From assembly GCA_050246595.1 (NCBI GenBank), contig JBFWVT010000009.1, forward strand, positions 36,944 to 100,943: 64,000 nt of DNA, written 5' to 3'. This document shows, one piece after another, positions 26,308 through 33,919 of the stretch. The notes below the pieces were generated by a model. It worked only from the letters and a program-made list of their open reading frames with translations. It had not been told where the DNA came from and ran no database searches. Source of the DNA: DATARH01 sp050246595 (GTDB lineage: Bacteria; Pseudomonadota; Alphaproteobacteria; ATCC43930; CGMCC-115725). The first letter of the stretch is position 1, and each line of letters begins with the position of its first letter. Both the position numbers and the translations under genes were made by a program.

Positions 26308-27894
26308 TTGTATTTATCGCATGGCAGCAAGCCGCCCGGTTCCCGCGCCGGACCGCTCCAAACCGGTATTGGCCGGAGCAGCGGAGGCCAGCTGCTCACT
26401 AAAAATTCGGGTACATACGACCAAGCCCAGCGGGAAGCGTTAGCCACCCGTCTGAGTTCGAAGGGGAGAAGTTCCTCGTCTCTCCCCAACGATTCGGGCG
26501 ATTCGGTCGCGACATTTTTGGCTTATGTAAAAAGATATAGGCGCGAATTGGCCATCAATATTTACAGGCATCCGGTGTCGCTCAGGGCGGCTGTTTGGGT
26601 CGGGCTTTATCTGGCTCTGGTCCTGGTGCCGCTGCTGATCCTGATTGCCGGTCCGATGCCTCCGGGCCGGGAATTCCTATGGGACTTCTCGATGGGGCTC
26701 GGCTTTGCCGCGATGGCGATGCTCGGGGTCCAGTTTGCGTTGACCGCCCGCTTCAAGCGGATGAGCGCTCCCTTTGGGATCGACATCATCTATTTGTTTC
26801 ATCGCTATCTTGCGCTGATCGCGGTCGGTTTGGCGCTCGCGCATTTCGCGATCCTGTGGCTGTTTTACGAAGAGGCGCTCGGGGATTTGGACCCGCGCAC
26901 CGCCCGGTGGGAGCTGACCGCCGCCCGCGTCGCGCTCGTCATGTTCGTTCTCGCGGTCATCACCTCCGAGTTCCGCACTTGGCTGCGGATCAATTACGAC
27001 TGGTGGCGCATCGCCCATATTGTCTTCGCGACAATCGGGTTCGCGGCCGCCATCGCGCATATCGTCGGGGTCGGCTACTACACGGAAGCCCCCGGAAAGC
27101 GGATGTTGTGGCTTGTCGCCACCGGGACATGGCTGCTGGTTCTGGTCTGGGTACGCATAGCCAGACCCGCAATGCTGCAAGCGCGCCCGTACCGGGTGGC
27201 CGAGGTGCGGTCCGAAGCCGGAAACACCTGGACCTTGGCGCTCGAACCGGCGGGCCATTCCGGGTTGCGCCGGTTCATGCCCGGACAGTTCGCCTGGTTG
27301 ACGCTGCACCGGTCGCCGTTCTTTGTCAGCGAACACCCGTTCTCGATCGTATCCGCCCCGGAGGTGCTGCCGCGGATTGAATTCGGGATCAAGGAATTGG
27401 GCGACTTCACCGGCGGCATCGGTCGGCTCCGCCCCGGCGAGATCGCTTACCTTGACGGACCCTACGGCGTTTTCTCGATCGATCGCCACCGGACGGCGCC
27501 CGGTCTGGTCGGCATCGTTGGCGGGATCGGGATCACGCCGCTTATCAGCATGTTGCGCAGCCTTGCCGCGCGCCGCGATCCGCGACCGGTCTGGCTGTTT
27601 TACGCGAACAAGACCTTGCAGGAGGCGGCTTACCGGGACGAACTCGATCGGCTCGGCGAGCAGCTGAACCTGACGCTCGTCGATATCCTCGAACAGGCCC
27701 CGGAAGACTGGGCAGGGGAGACCGGCTTTGTCCGGGAAGAGGTTCTCGATCGGCATCTGCCGCGGACGCAGCGCATCGCGCTGCACTATTTTCTTTGCGG
27801 CCCGCCGCCGATGACAAAAGCGGCAGAGGAGGCGCTGCATGCGTTCGGCGTGCCGGCCCACCGCATCCACACCGAAGTCTTCGCGCTGGTCTAG
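26308..27894 (+). CDS. Ferric reductase-like transmembrane flavocytochrome (NOX/FRE type)
   Basis: Up to 528 residues. About six TM helices contain paired histidines for two b hemes: FHRYLALIAVGLALAHFAIL and WRIAHIVFATIGFAAAIAHI. The cytoplasmic FAD domain has FMPGQFAWL and HPFSIVSAP, and the NAD(P)-binding domain has GIVGGIGITPLISML and HYFLCGPPPMTKA. This build moves electrons from NAD(P)H via FAD across the membrane. The TTG at 26308 has an overlapping purine-rich site and is uncertain; the first 70 or so residues are low-complexity and the true start may be downstream. It heads the oxidase gene cluster and may be functionally tied to it. Confidence 0.88.
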   Translation: MYLSHGSKPPGSRAGPLQTGIGRSSGGQLLTKNSGTYDQAQREALATRLSSKGRSSSSLPNDSGDSVATFLAYVKRYRRELAINIYRHPVSLRAAVWVGLYLALVLVPLLILIAGPMPPGREFLWDFSMGLGFAAMAMLGVQFALTARFKRMSAPFGIDIIYLFHRYLALIAVGLALAHFAILWLFYEEALGDLDPRTARWELTAARVALVMFVLAVITSEFRTWLRINYDWWRIAHIVFATIGFAAAIAHIVGVGYYTEAPGKRMLWLVATGTWLLVLVWVRIARPAMLQARPYRVAEVRSEAGNTWTLALEPAGHSGLRRFMPGQFAWLTLHRSPFFVSEHPFSIVSAPEVLPRIEFGIKELGDFTGGIGRLRPGEIAYLDGPYGVFSIDRHRTAPGLVGIVGGIGITPLISMLRSLAARRDPRPVWLFYANKTLQEAAYRDELDRLGEQLNLTLVDILEQAPEDWAGETGFVREEVLDRHLPRTQRIALHYFLCGPPPMTKAAEEALHAFGVPAHRIHTEVFALV

Positions 27895-27905
27895 GGAACC
27901 GATAC

Positions 27906-28118
27906 ATGCGGCGGCAAACGGCGTTTTGGCTCGCGATATTGACCGGTGCTCTGATGATCTTCTGCGCGGCGCTCTTCGCCTGGCTGCAAATGCCGGAGCG
28001 CGGCAAGCGGCCGTCAGTTGCCGCCGGCAAACTGTCGGGCGCGGCTTGTTGCGGGCGCTCTTCGAATGGCGACGCGCGCCGCCGCGGTCTTCAACGGCGA
28101 ACCAGCCCTCAATCATAG
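27906..28118 (+). CDS. Small single-TM protein of the oxidase cluster
   Basis: 70 residues. MRRQTAF starts a single strong TM helix (WLAILTGALMIFCAALFAWL), followed by a basic tail with no recognisable domain. It lies 11 nt after the flavocytochrome and 9 nt before the CtaG gene, so it fits the operon. Short one-TM proteins often accompany heme-copper oxidases as accessory subunits; that role is inferred from position only. Confidence 0.5.
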   Translation: MRRQTAFWLAILTGALMIFCAALFAWLQMPERGKRPSVAAGKLSGAACCGRSSNGDARRRGLQRRTSPQS

Positions 28119-28127
28119 ACCGATAAA

Positions 28128-28898
28128 ATGACCGCTGCCATCTGGGACCCCTATTGCGGTACGGCTCCGTTGCCGCAGGATCTGATCGGACGGTGGAACC
28201 TGGACCCGGTTCTGCTTGTCGCGATGGCCGCTGCCGCGGCGCTGCATCTGCTCGCGTTATTCCAAAGCGGCGAATTCCGCCGGAAGGAATGGTTCTTTGC
28301 CGCCGGCTGGCTCCTATTGTCGGCGCTTTTCATCTCGCCGCTCTGCGCGTTGAGTTCTGCGCTCTTCTCGGTTCGAGTGGCGCATCACGTCATTCTGATA
28401 GCTCTGATCGCACCGATTTTCCTGCTGTCATTGCCGGATAGATGGCGTGCATTGCCGTTCCGGTCGGGAGCGCCGGCGGTATTTGCCTTTATCATTCACA
28501 CGAGCGTCGTCTGGTTCTGGCATGCGCCCTCGGCTTACACTTTCGCGTTGTCCAGCGATTTTGCGTTCTGGGTCATGCAGCTCAGCCTGGCCGGATCGGC
28601 GCTCGTGCTCTGGCTGTGCGTGCTTTCGCCGGGAGTCCCGCTCGGCAGCTCGATGGCTGTACTGCTCGGGAGCGTCATGCAGATGGGTCTGCTCGGGGCG
28701 CTTATCACCTTCGCGCCGCGACCGCTCTATCCGTCGCATCTCCTGACAACCGAACCGTTCGGGCTGAGCGCGCTCGCCGACCAGCAGCTGGCCGGGCTGA
28801 TCATGTGGGTTCCGGCGGTGGTGCCCTATCTCGCGGCGGCGCTGGTGTTGTTCGGCCTGCGGCTGGCGCGGCCGGATTGCCCGGAAAGCGTCCGATGA
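28128..28898 (+). CDS. Caa3-type CtaG family cytochrome c oxidase assembly protein
   Basis: A 256-residue, about seven-TM protein of the Bacillus-type CtaG family, unrelated to the Cox11-type protein also called CtaG. Hallmarks are W(D)PYCGTAP near the start, SPLCALSSALFSVRVAHH and IHTSVVWFWHAPSAY, with conserved His residues in the membrane thought to help copper insertion into oxidase. It overlaps the next gene by ATGA and lies upstream of oxidase subunits II and I. Confidence 0.88.
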   Translation: MTAAIWDPYCGTAPLPQDLIGRWNLDPVLLVAMAAAAALHLLALFQSGEFRRKEWFFAAGWLLLSALFISPLCALSSALFSVRVAHHVILIALIAPIFLLSLPDRWRALPFRSGAPAVFAFIIHTSVVWFWHAPSAYTFALSSDFAFWVMQLSLAGSALVLWLCVLSPGVPLGSSMAVLLGSVMQMGLLGALITFAPRPLYPSHLLTTEPFGLSALADQQLAGLIMWVPAVVPYLAAALVLFGLRLARPDCPESVR

Positions 28899-29389
28899 TC
28901 GCCTGGACCAAGGCGCTGCACATTGCCGGGCTGATGGTCTGGTGCGCCGGATTGCTCCTCCTGCCGAGCGTTTTTTTCCGGCGCAACGAACTGCGCGGCG
29001 AGGAGCTTCACGAACTGCATCGCCTGGCGCGGGCAGTCTTTGTCGGCGTCACCTCCCCGGCCGCCTTTATTGCGGTTGTTGCCGGCATCTCATTGATTTT
29101 TCTGCGCGAGGTTTTCACGCCCTGGATGGCGCTCAAGCTGCTTGCGGTCGGAACCCTCGCGATCATCCATGTGCTCAACGGCTACACGCTGCGGCACGTC
29201 TTCGAATCCGACCGGAATTATGGGCGGTGGCTGCAGCTTCTGGCGATCGCGGCCACCCTTTGCGTGATCGGCGGGGTTCTCTGGCTGGTTCTCGCAAAAC
29301 CGAGGCTCGATCTGGCGCTTCTGCCGGAGTGGCTGCACCGCCCCGGCGGGCTTCAATCCCTGCTCGAAACCATTATTCCGATCCCATGA
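28895..29389 (+). CDS. CopD/HemJ-like four-TM membrane protein
   Basis: A 164-residue protein with four hydrophobic segments. The start is MIAWTKALHIAGLMVWCAGL, with His and Trp positions resembling both HemJ (protoporphyrinogen oxidase) and CopD families; WMALKLLAVGTLAIIHVLNG follows. Its ATG overlaps the ctaG stop. The 3' end overlaps the antisense DUF2231 gene by 37 bp. In oxidase clusters such proteins are usually annotated as CopD-family; a heme role is possible but not shown. Confidence 0.75.
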   Translation: MIAWTKALHIAGLMVWCAGLLLLPSVFFRRNELRGEELHELHRLARAVFVGVTSPAAFIAVVAGISLIFLREVFTPWMALKLLAVGTLAIIHVLNGYTLRHVFESDRNYGRWLQLLAIAATLCVIGGVLWLVLAKPRLDLALLPEWLHRPGGLQSLLETIIPIP

Positions 29390-29838
29390 TCGAAGACCAG
29401 CTTGCCGCCGTGCCAGCCGGCGATGCCGACAAACACGCTCGCCAGAACGGAGAGACCGAGCCCGACCGGAAGCGCGGCTGTCTCGGGATCGCCGAGACGC
29501 CAGCCCCAGTTCATTCCGGCGATCGAGATCAGGGTGACCGCCGCCACCGCGTGATTCCAGCTCGCCACCCGTTTGCGGATACCCGGCACCAGCAGCAGCT
29601 CGGCCGTGCCGGCGATGCTCGCCGCGACACCGAGCCAGAAAGCGAACCCGCTCGACCACAGCGCGGCGCGTGTCCAGAACGGATCGGCGCTCCACCAGTA
29701 AAAGACATCACAGCCGAGGGTCGAGAGAACCAGCGCAATCGGAAATGTCACCAGCATCGCGTGGATCGGATGCCCGGCGACGGCGACAGCCGAGCTCGTA
29801 TCATGTTTTGTGACTTCCTCGATAACCGGATTGGCCAT
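29353..29838 (-). CDS. DUF2231 membrane protein
   Basis: A 161-residue protein with four TM segments and the family signature GHPIHAMLVTFPIALVLSTL near the N-terminus. It is the only gene of the respiratory block on the minus strand. Its end overlaps the CopD-like gene, and its start lies 27 bp from the subunit II start, so subunit II expression must use a promoter within or across it. DUF2231 proteins are predicted heme-related membrane proteins of unproven role. Confidence 0.85.
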   Translation of the reverse strand: MANPVIEEVTKHDTSSAVAVAGHPIHAMLVTFPIALVLSTLGCDVFYWWSADPFWTRAALWSSGFAFWLGVAASIAGTAELLLVPGIRKRVASWNHAVAAVTLISIAGMNWGWRLGDPETAALPVGLGLSVLASVFVGIAGWHGGKLVFDHGIGIMVSSRD

Positions 29839-29865
29839 GGCGCTTGCTGCCTCGCCTGTCGTGGG

Positions 29866-30624
29866 ATGTATCGGACCATAAACAAAGCATTCGAGATCCT
29901 ATCCAACCAGCGACGGCCGATTATCGGGTTCGGCACCGTCCCGGCGCTCGCCGCGTGCGCCGGCCCGCTCAGCACGCTTGACCCGGCGGGACCGGCGGCA
30001 GCGTGGATCGCCGAACTCTGGTGGGTCATGCTGGCGGGCGCCGCCGCTCTGTTTCTTCTCGTGATGCTGCTTCTGGTGGTCGGGTTCCTGCGTCCCGAGG
30101 CCGGACGCAATACGCCGGAATGGCTTTGGCTCGGCGGCGGCGGTCTCGTCCTGCCCGCTGTCGTCCTCCTGCCGCTGATGGTCTATGGTCTTGTCCGCGG
30201 AGAAATGCTCGTCCCGGCCGGGGGCGACGGGGTCGTCGAGGCAAAGGTGCTGGCCCGGCAGTGGGAGTGGGTGTTCACCTATTCCCGCCCGGACGGACCG
30301 CCAGTCCGCTCCGTCAACACGCTTCATATTCCCGCCGGCCGACCGGTTCAGCTCACGATTACGAGCGCCGATGTCGTCCACAGCCTCTGGGTCCCGCGTC
30401 TCGCCGGCAAAATGGACGCGATCCCGGGACACTTCAACGTCCTGCAAATCACTGCCGACAGACCGGGCGTCTATCGCGGCCTTTGCGCGGAGTTCTGCGG
30501 TCTGGAGCATGCCGAAATGCGGATCAGCGTGCATGCGCACGCCCCCGACGAATTCGAACGGGTCGTCGCCGCGCTCGAACCGGCGGCCTCGTCCGATGTC
30601 ACACCGGCATGGACGCAACCCTGA
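29866..30624 (+). CDS. ctaC: Cytochrome c oxidase subunit II
   Basis: A 252-residue subunit. Near the N-terminus PALAAC resembles a lipobox, so it may be a lipoprotein. Two TM helices follow (WWVMLAGAAALFLLVMLLLV and LVLPAVVLLPLMVYGLV), then the periplasmic CuA domain with ADVVHSLWVP and the CuA ligands in GLCAEFCGLEHAEMRI (Cys, Cys, His, Met). The protein ends soon after CuA, so there is no fused cytochrome c. It receives electrons from cytochrome c and passes them to subunit I. The ATG has only a weak ribosome site. Confidence 0.93.
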   Translation: MYRTINKAFEILSNQRRPIIGFGTVPALAACAGPLSTLDPAGPAAAWIAELWWVMLAGAAALFLLVMLLLVVGFLRPEAGRNTPEWLWLGGGGLVLPAVVLLPLMVYGLVRGEMLVPAGGDGVVEAKVLARQWEWVFTYSRPDGPPVRSVNTLHIPAGRPVQLTITSADVVHSLWVPRLAGKMDAIPGHFNVLQITADRPGVYRGLCAEFCGLEHAEMRISVHAHAPDEFERVVAALEPAASSDVTPAWTQP

Positions 30625-33134
30625 TGCGTCACACCAAACCGATCACCCCGGTACGGCTGCACAAGCAACTGGAAGCGGTGTGGGGAACACCGCCCGGTCT
30701 GCCCCGTCTCGCGGCTGTGAACCACTCGATTGTCGGCCGCCGGTTTATCGTCACCGCGTTTGTTTTCTTCGCGATCGGCGGCATTCTCGCAATGCTGATC
30801 CGGGCGCAGCTCGCTACCTCGCACAGCGCATTCCTCGGACCCGAGATCTACAATCAAATCTTCACCATGCACGGCACGGTGATGATGTTTCTGTTCGCCA
30901 TCCCGATGTTCGAGGGATTGGCGATGTACCTGCTGCCGAAGATGCTCGGTTCGCGCGACATGGCGTTTCCGCGGCTGAGCGCATACGGCTATTGGTGCTA
31001 TCTGTTCGGCGGCTCGATCCTGATTATCGCGATGGCGGTCGGGCTGGCCCCGGACAGCGGCTGGTTCATGTATACACCGCTGTCCTCGCAGCCCTATTCG
31101 CCGGGAATCCACTCGGACATCTGGCTGATCGGCATCACCTTTGTCGAGATATCGGCGCTGTCGGCGGCGATCGAAATCATCGTCACGGTCTTCAAGGTGC
31201 GGGCTCCCGGCATGTCGCTCGACCGCATGCCGCTGCTCGCTTGGTACCTGCTGGTCACGGCGTTTATGATGCTGTTCGGGTTTCCGCCGCTAATCGTCGG
31301 TTCGGTGCTGCTGGAAATCGAGCGCGCTTTCAGCTTTCCGTTTTTTGATCCCGGGCGCGGCGGCGACCCGCTGCTGTGGCAGCACCTGTTCTGGCTGTTC
31401 GGTCATCCGGAGGTCTACATCATCTTTCTGCCGGCTGCCGGGGTTGTTTCGACCGTGCTCCCGGTTCTCGTTCGGCGCGAGATCATCGGCTATATGTGGA
31501 TCGTCGTCAGCATCGTGGCGCTGGCCTTTCTGAGCTTTGGTCTGTGGGTGCACCATATGTTCGCGACGGGCATTCCGCACCTCGCGCTGGCGTTCTTTTC
31601 CGCCGCGAGCACCGCGGTTGCGGTGCCGACAGTGGTGCAGGTGTTCGCCTGGGTCGGCACGCTGTTGGCAGGGCGTCCGCAGCTCAAGGTGCCGATGCTG
31701 TTCCTGCTCGGCTTTTTCTTCATTTTTGTTCTCGGCGGGCTGACCGGGGTTATGGTCGCGATCGTGCCGTTCGATTGGCAATCGCACGACACGCATTTTG
31801 TCGTCGCGCATCTGCATTACGTGCTGGTCGGCGGATTTGTGTTTCCGATGCTTGCGGCGGCCTATTACTGGCTGCCGCACTTCACCGGGCGCCTGCCGCG
31901 AGTGAATCTCGGCACGGCCACATTCTGGCTGATCTTTGTCGGTTTCAATCTGACGTTCTTTATCATGCACTGGACCGGTTTGCTCGGCATGCCGCGGCGG
32001 GTTTATACCTATGATGCGGATACCGGCTGGGGGTGGGCCAATCTGATTTCGTCGATTGGCGGGTTCCTGACGGCGATCGGCTTTGCGCTGTTCACCATCG
32101 ACATCTTTCTGCACCGAGCTTTCGGCCGGCGCCGCGTGCGCAACCCGTGGGGCGCCGGAACCCTCGAATGGGCGATGCCGATCCCGCCGCCCTCCTATAA
32201 TTTCGCCTCGATCCCGGAAGTGCGCGGTCGGGAACCGGTTGCCGACACGCCGTCGCTCCCGCTCGATCTGGCGCGCGGCTCGGGCTATCTCGCCTTTGTC
32301 CGCGACGACCGAATGGAGACGCTGGGGGTCGAATTGACCTCGGGCCGCCTCGAACAGGTCGTGCGGCTGCCGCGGCAAACCTACCTGCCGCTCGTCACCG
32401 CCATAATGACCGGCGTGTTTTTTGTTGCCGTTCTGCTGAAGCTGTACTGGGTCGCCGTCGCCGGTTTTGCCGCCGCGATTGCAACGCTCTTCCTGTGGAC
32501 GCACGACACCGGCGCAACCGCCGATCAGGGCAGCGTCCCGGCCGGGCACCGCGAGCGGGTGCCGTTCCATTTCGAGGAGACCGAGGCGCCCTCGACCTGG
32601 GCCATGACGCTGGCGCTCGCCGGCGATGCGGCCGCCTTTGCGTCGCTGGCCTTCGGATTTCTGTTTTTGTGGGTGATCGCGCCGAACTGGCCGCCTCCCG
32701 AGCTTCTCCGGGGCGACATCGCCGTGTCGGTTGTCGCCGGTGCGGGTCTGATCGCCGCCGCGCTGGCCGGACTGCGCTCGACCGCCGCGGCGAACCTCGC
32801 TCGGCCGGGGCGATCCGACTTGTATCTGGTGCTGACGGCGATTGCTCAGGTTGCGGCGTCCGTCAGCCTCGTTTTTCTGGCTGTTGCGCTGCCTGGACCG
32901 AGCCGCCACGCCTATGGGGCGGCGATGCTGGTGCTCCTTGCCTATGTCGTACTGCACACCGGGGTCGGCGCATTGCTGGCGCTTTATGGTCTCTGGCGCA
33001 GTCGGACCGGCTACGTCTCGCCGGCACGCTCGCTCGATCTGCGCATCGGCGCCCAGTGGCACTTCTACACGGCCGTGATCGGATTGATTGCGTTGCTGCT
33101 GGTCCACGGGGTGACAGGGGCGTTGCGGTCGTGA
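30624..33134 (+). CDS. ctaD: Cytochrome c oxidase, fused subunits I and III
   Basis: A heme-copper oxidase polypeptide of about 836 residues. Subunit I (about 1-550, 12 TM) has the low-spin heme His in MHGTVMMFLFAIPMF and the CuB/Tyr pair in LFGHPEVYIIFLP, including the A1-type Glu of HPEV. WVHHMFATG carries the two further CuB ligands, and HDTHFVVAHLHYVL carries the heme ligands. From about 590 onward there are five to seven helices resembling subunit III (ETEAPSTWAMTLALAGDAAA; QWHFYTAVIGLIALLLVHG). The start overlaps the subunit II stop (TGATG); ATG at 30609 is an alternative. Such I-III fusions are known in caa3-type oxidases. Confidence 0.94.
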   Translation: MRHTKPITPVRLHKQLEAVWGTPPGLPRLAAVNHSIVGRRFIVTAFVFFAIGGILAMLIRAQLATSHSAFLGPEIYNQIFTMHGTVMMFLFAIPMFEGLAMYLLPKMLGSRDMAFPRLSAYGYWCYLFGGSILIIAMAVGLAPDSGWFMYTPLSSQPYSPGIHSDIWLIGITFVEISALSAAIEIIVTVFKVRAPGMSLDRMPLLAWYLLVTAFMMLFGFPPLIVGSVLLEIERAFSFPFFDPGRGGDPLLWQHLFWLFGHPEVYIIFLPAAGVVSTVLPVLVRREIIGYMWIVVSIVALAFLSFGLWVHHMFATGIPHLALAFFSAASTAVAVPTVVQVFAWVGTLLAGRPQLKVPMLFLLGFFFIFVLGGLTGVMVAIVPFDWQSHDTHFVVAHLHYVLVGGFVFPMLAAAYYWLPHFTGRLPRVNLGTATFWLIFVGFNLTFFIMHWTGLLGMPRRVYTYDADTGWGWANLISSIGGFLTAIGFALFTIDIFLHRAFGRRRVRNPWGAGTLEWAMPIPPPSYNFASIPEVRGREPVADTPSLPLDLARGSGYLAFVRDDRMETLGVELTSGRLEQVVRLPRQTYLPLVTAIMTGVFFVAVLLKLYWVAVAGFAAAIATLFLWTHDTGATADQGSVPAGHRERVPFHFEETEAPSTWAMTLALAGDAAAFASLAFGFLFLWVIAPNWPPPELLRGDIAVSVVAGAGLIAAALAGLRSTAAANLARPGRSDLYLVLTAIAQVAASVSLVFLAVALPGPSRHAYGAAMLVLLAYVVLHTGVGALLALYGLWRSRTGYVSPARSLDLRIGAQWHFYTAVIGLIALLLVHGVTGALRS

Positions 33135-33496
33135 CCGGCACGCGTCGCCAGGCCTTTTTCTTCATGGCGCTGGGTTTTGGCCTGTGGATGCTGGCGCTGT
33201 CGGTGATGTACGGGGCGCAGGGCACGATGTGCGAACTCGGCTGGCACCGCGTCGCGCTTGGGCCGATCAGTCTGCTGCGCCTCGTCTTGGCGGCGATCTG
33301 GGTTGTGCATATCGCCGTGCTCGTCTGGCTGTATGTCCGCTGCTACCGGGTCCTGACCGATGGAGAACGGCACGTCCCGCTGGATCGCTTTCTGTGGCGG
33401 TCCGCCGCCGCTCTCGCCGTTGCCGCGATCGCGGCAACGGTCTGGATCGGCATGGCAGTTTGGGTCCCTTCGATGTGCCCGCCGCATTACGCCTGA
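33131..33496 (+). CDS. Three-TM membrane protein of the oxidase operon
   Basis: 121 residues starting at a GTG that overlaps the stop of the fused subunit I-III gene. Three hydrophobic segments (FFFMALGFGLWMLALSVMYG, LLRLVLAAIWVVHIAVLVWL, ALAVAAIAATVWIGMAVWVP) are separated by charged loops. No family is recognised. Its position at the end of the cluster suggests an accessory or assembly protein for the oxidase. The last gene before the injection-system locus. Confidence 0.7.
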   Translation: MTGTRRQAFFFMALGFGLWMLALSVMYGAQGTMCELGWHRVALGPISLLRLVLAAIWVVHIAVLVWLYVRCYRVLTDGERHVPLDRFLWRSAAALAVAAIAATVWIGMAVWVPSMCPPHYA

Positions 33497-33919
33497 TCCT
33501 GTGGACGCACTATCGTGCGTTGGAGCCGATGGATATCGGATCGGAAGCCTGCGACCGCGCATCCGGACCGATGCCGCGGCCGGCCACGGTTCAACCATTG
33601 TCGGTGATCACACAACCATTATCATAAGACTGCTATGCTGAAATTGCGTGTTATGGTTCCCTGTCCCAGGTGAAGAATCCCGGTTGGCCGAGGGATCGCG
33701 ACTTGCCGGGAAACGGTATGACCTGTTCGCGCTCGCAGGATGGGGAGGTGGCCATGCCGAAGACGAGCCCGCCCGCTTTGCGGTCGATGTGTCCGTTCCC
33801 GCACCGATGCCGGGCCTCGCCACGTTTCCTCTTCGCGAAGCTCTCGCGGCTGTAGCCGATCGCAGCATCCCGTCCACCCAGCACCCGCGGCCGGCGTCGC
33901 TCACGTCAGGGAGATCGTC
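33497..33919. other. Gap between oxidase operon and injection-system locus
   Basis: A 423 bp gap. The A+T-richer stretch at about 33590-33660 carries a possible promoter. A plus-strand frame through 33648-33900 (LFALAGWGGGHAEDEPARF in part) looks mildly protein-like but continues into the sheath gene in the wrong frame and has no recognised domain. No terminator hairpin is obvious after the oxidase operon. Confidence 0.5.
33598..33625 (+). promoter_or_regulatory. Candidate promoter of the injection-system locus
   Basis: TTGTCG, 16 nt, then TATCAT, in the most A+T-rich part of the gap, about 295 nt upstream of the sheath ATG. A long leader would result. This is the best by-eye match but weak; everything downstream to 63.6 kb is on one strand with gaps below 30 bp and could be one transcript. 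Confidence 0.3.

Noticed and set aside
28942..29865. Long upstream extension of the subunit II frame
   Set aside because: It runs through the CopD-like and DUF2231 genes and is Arg-rich shadow sequence; the real gene begins near 29866.
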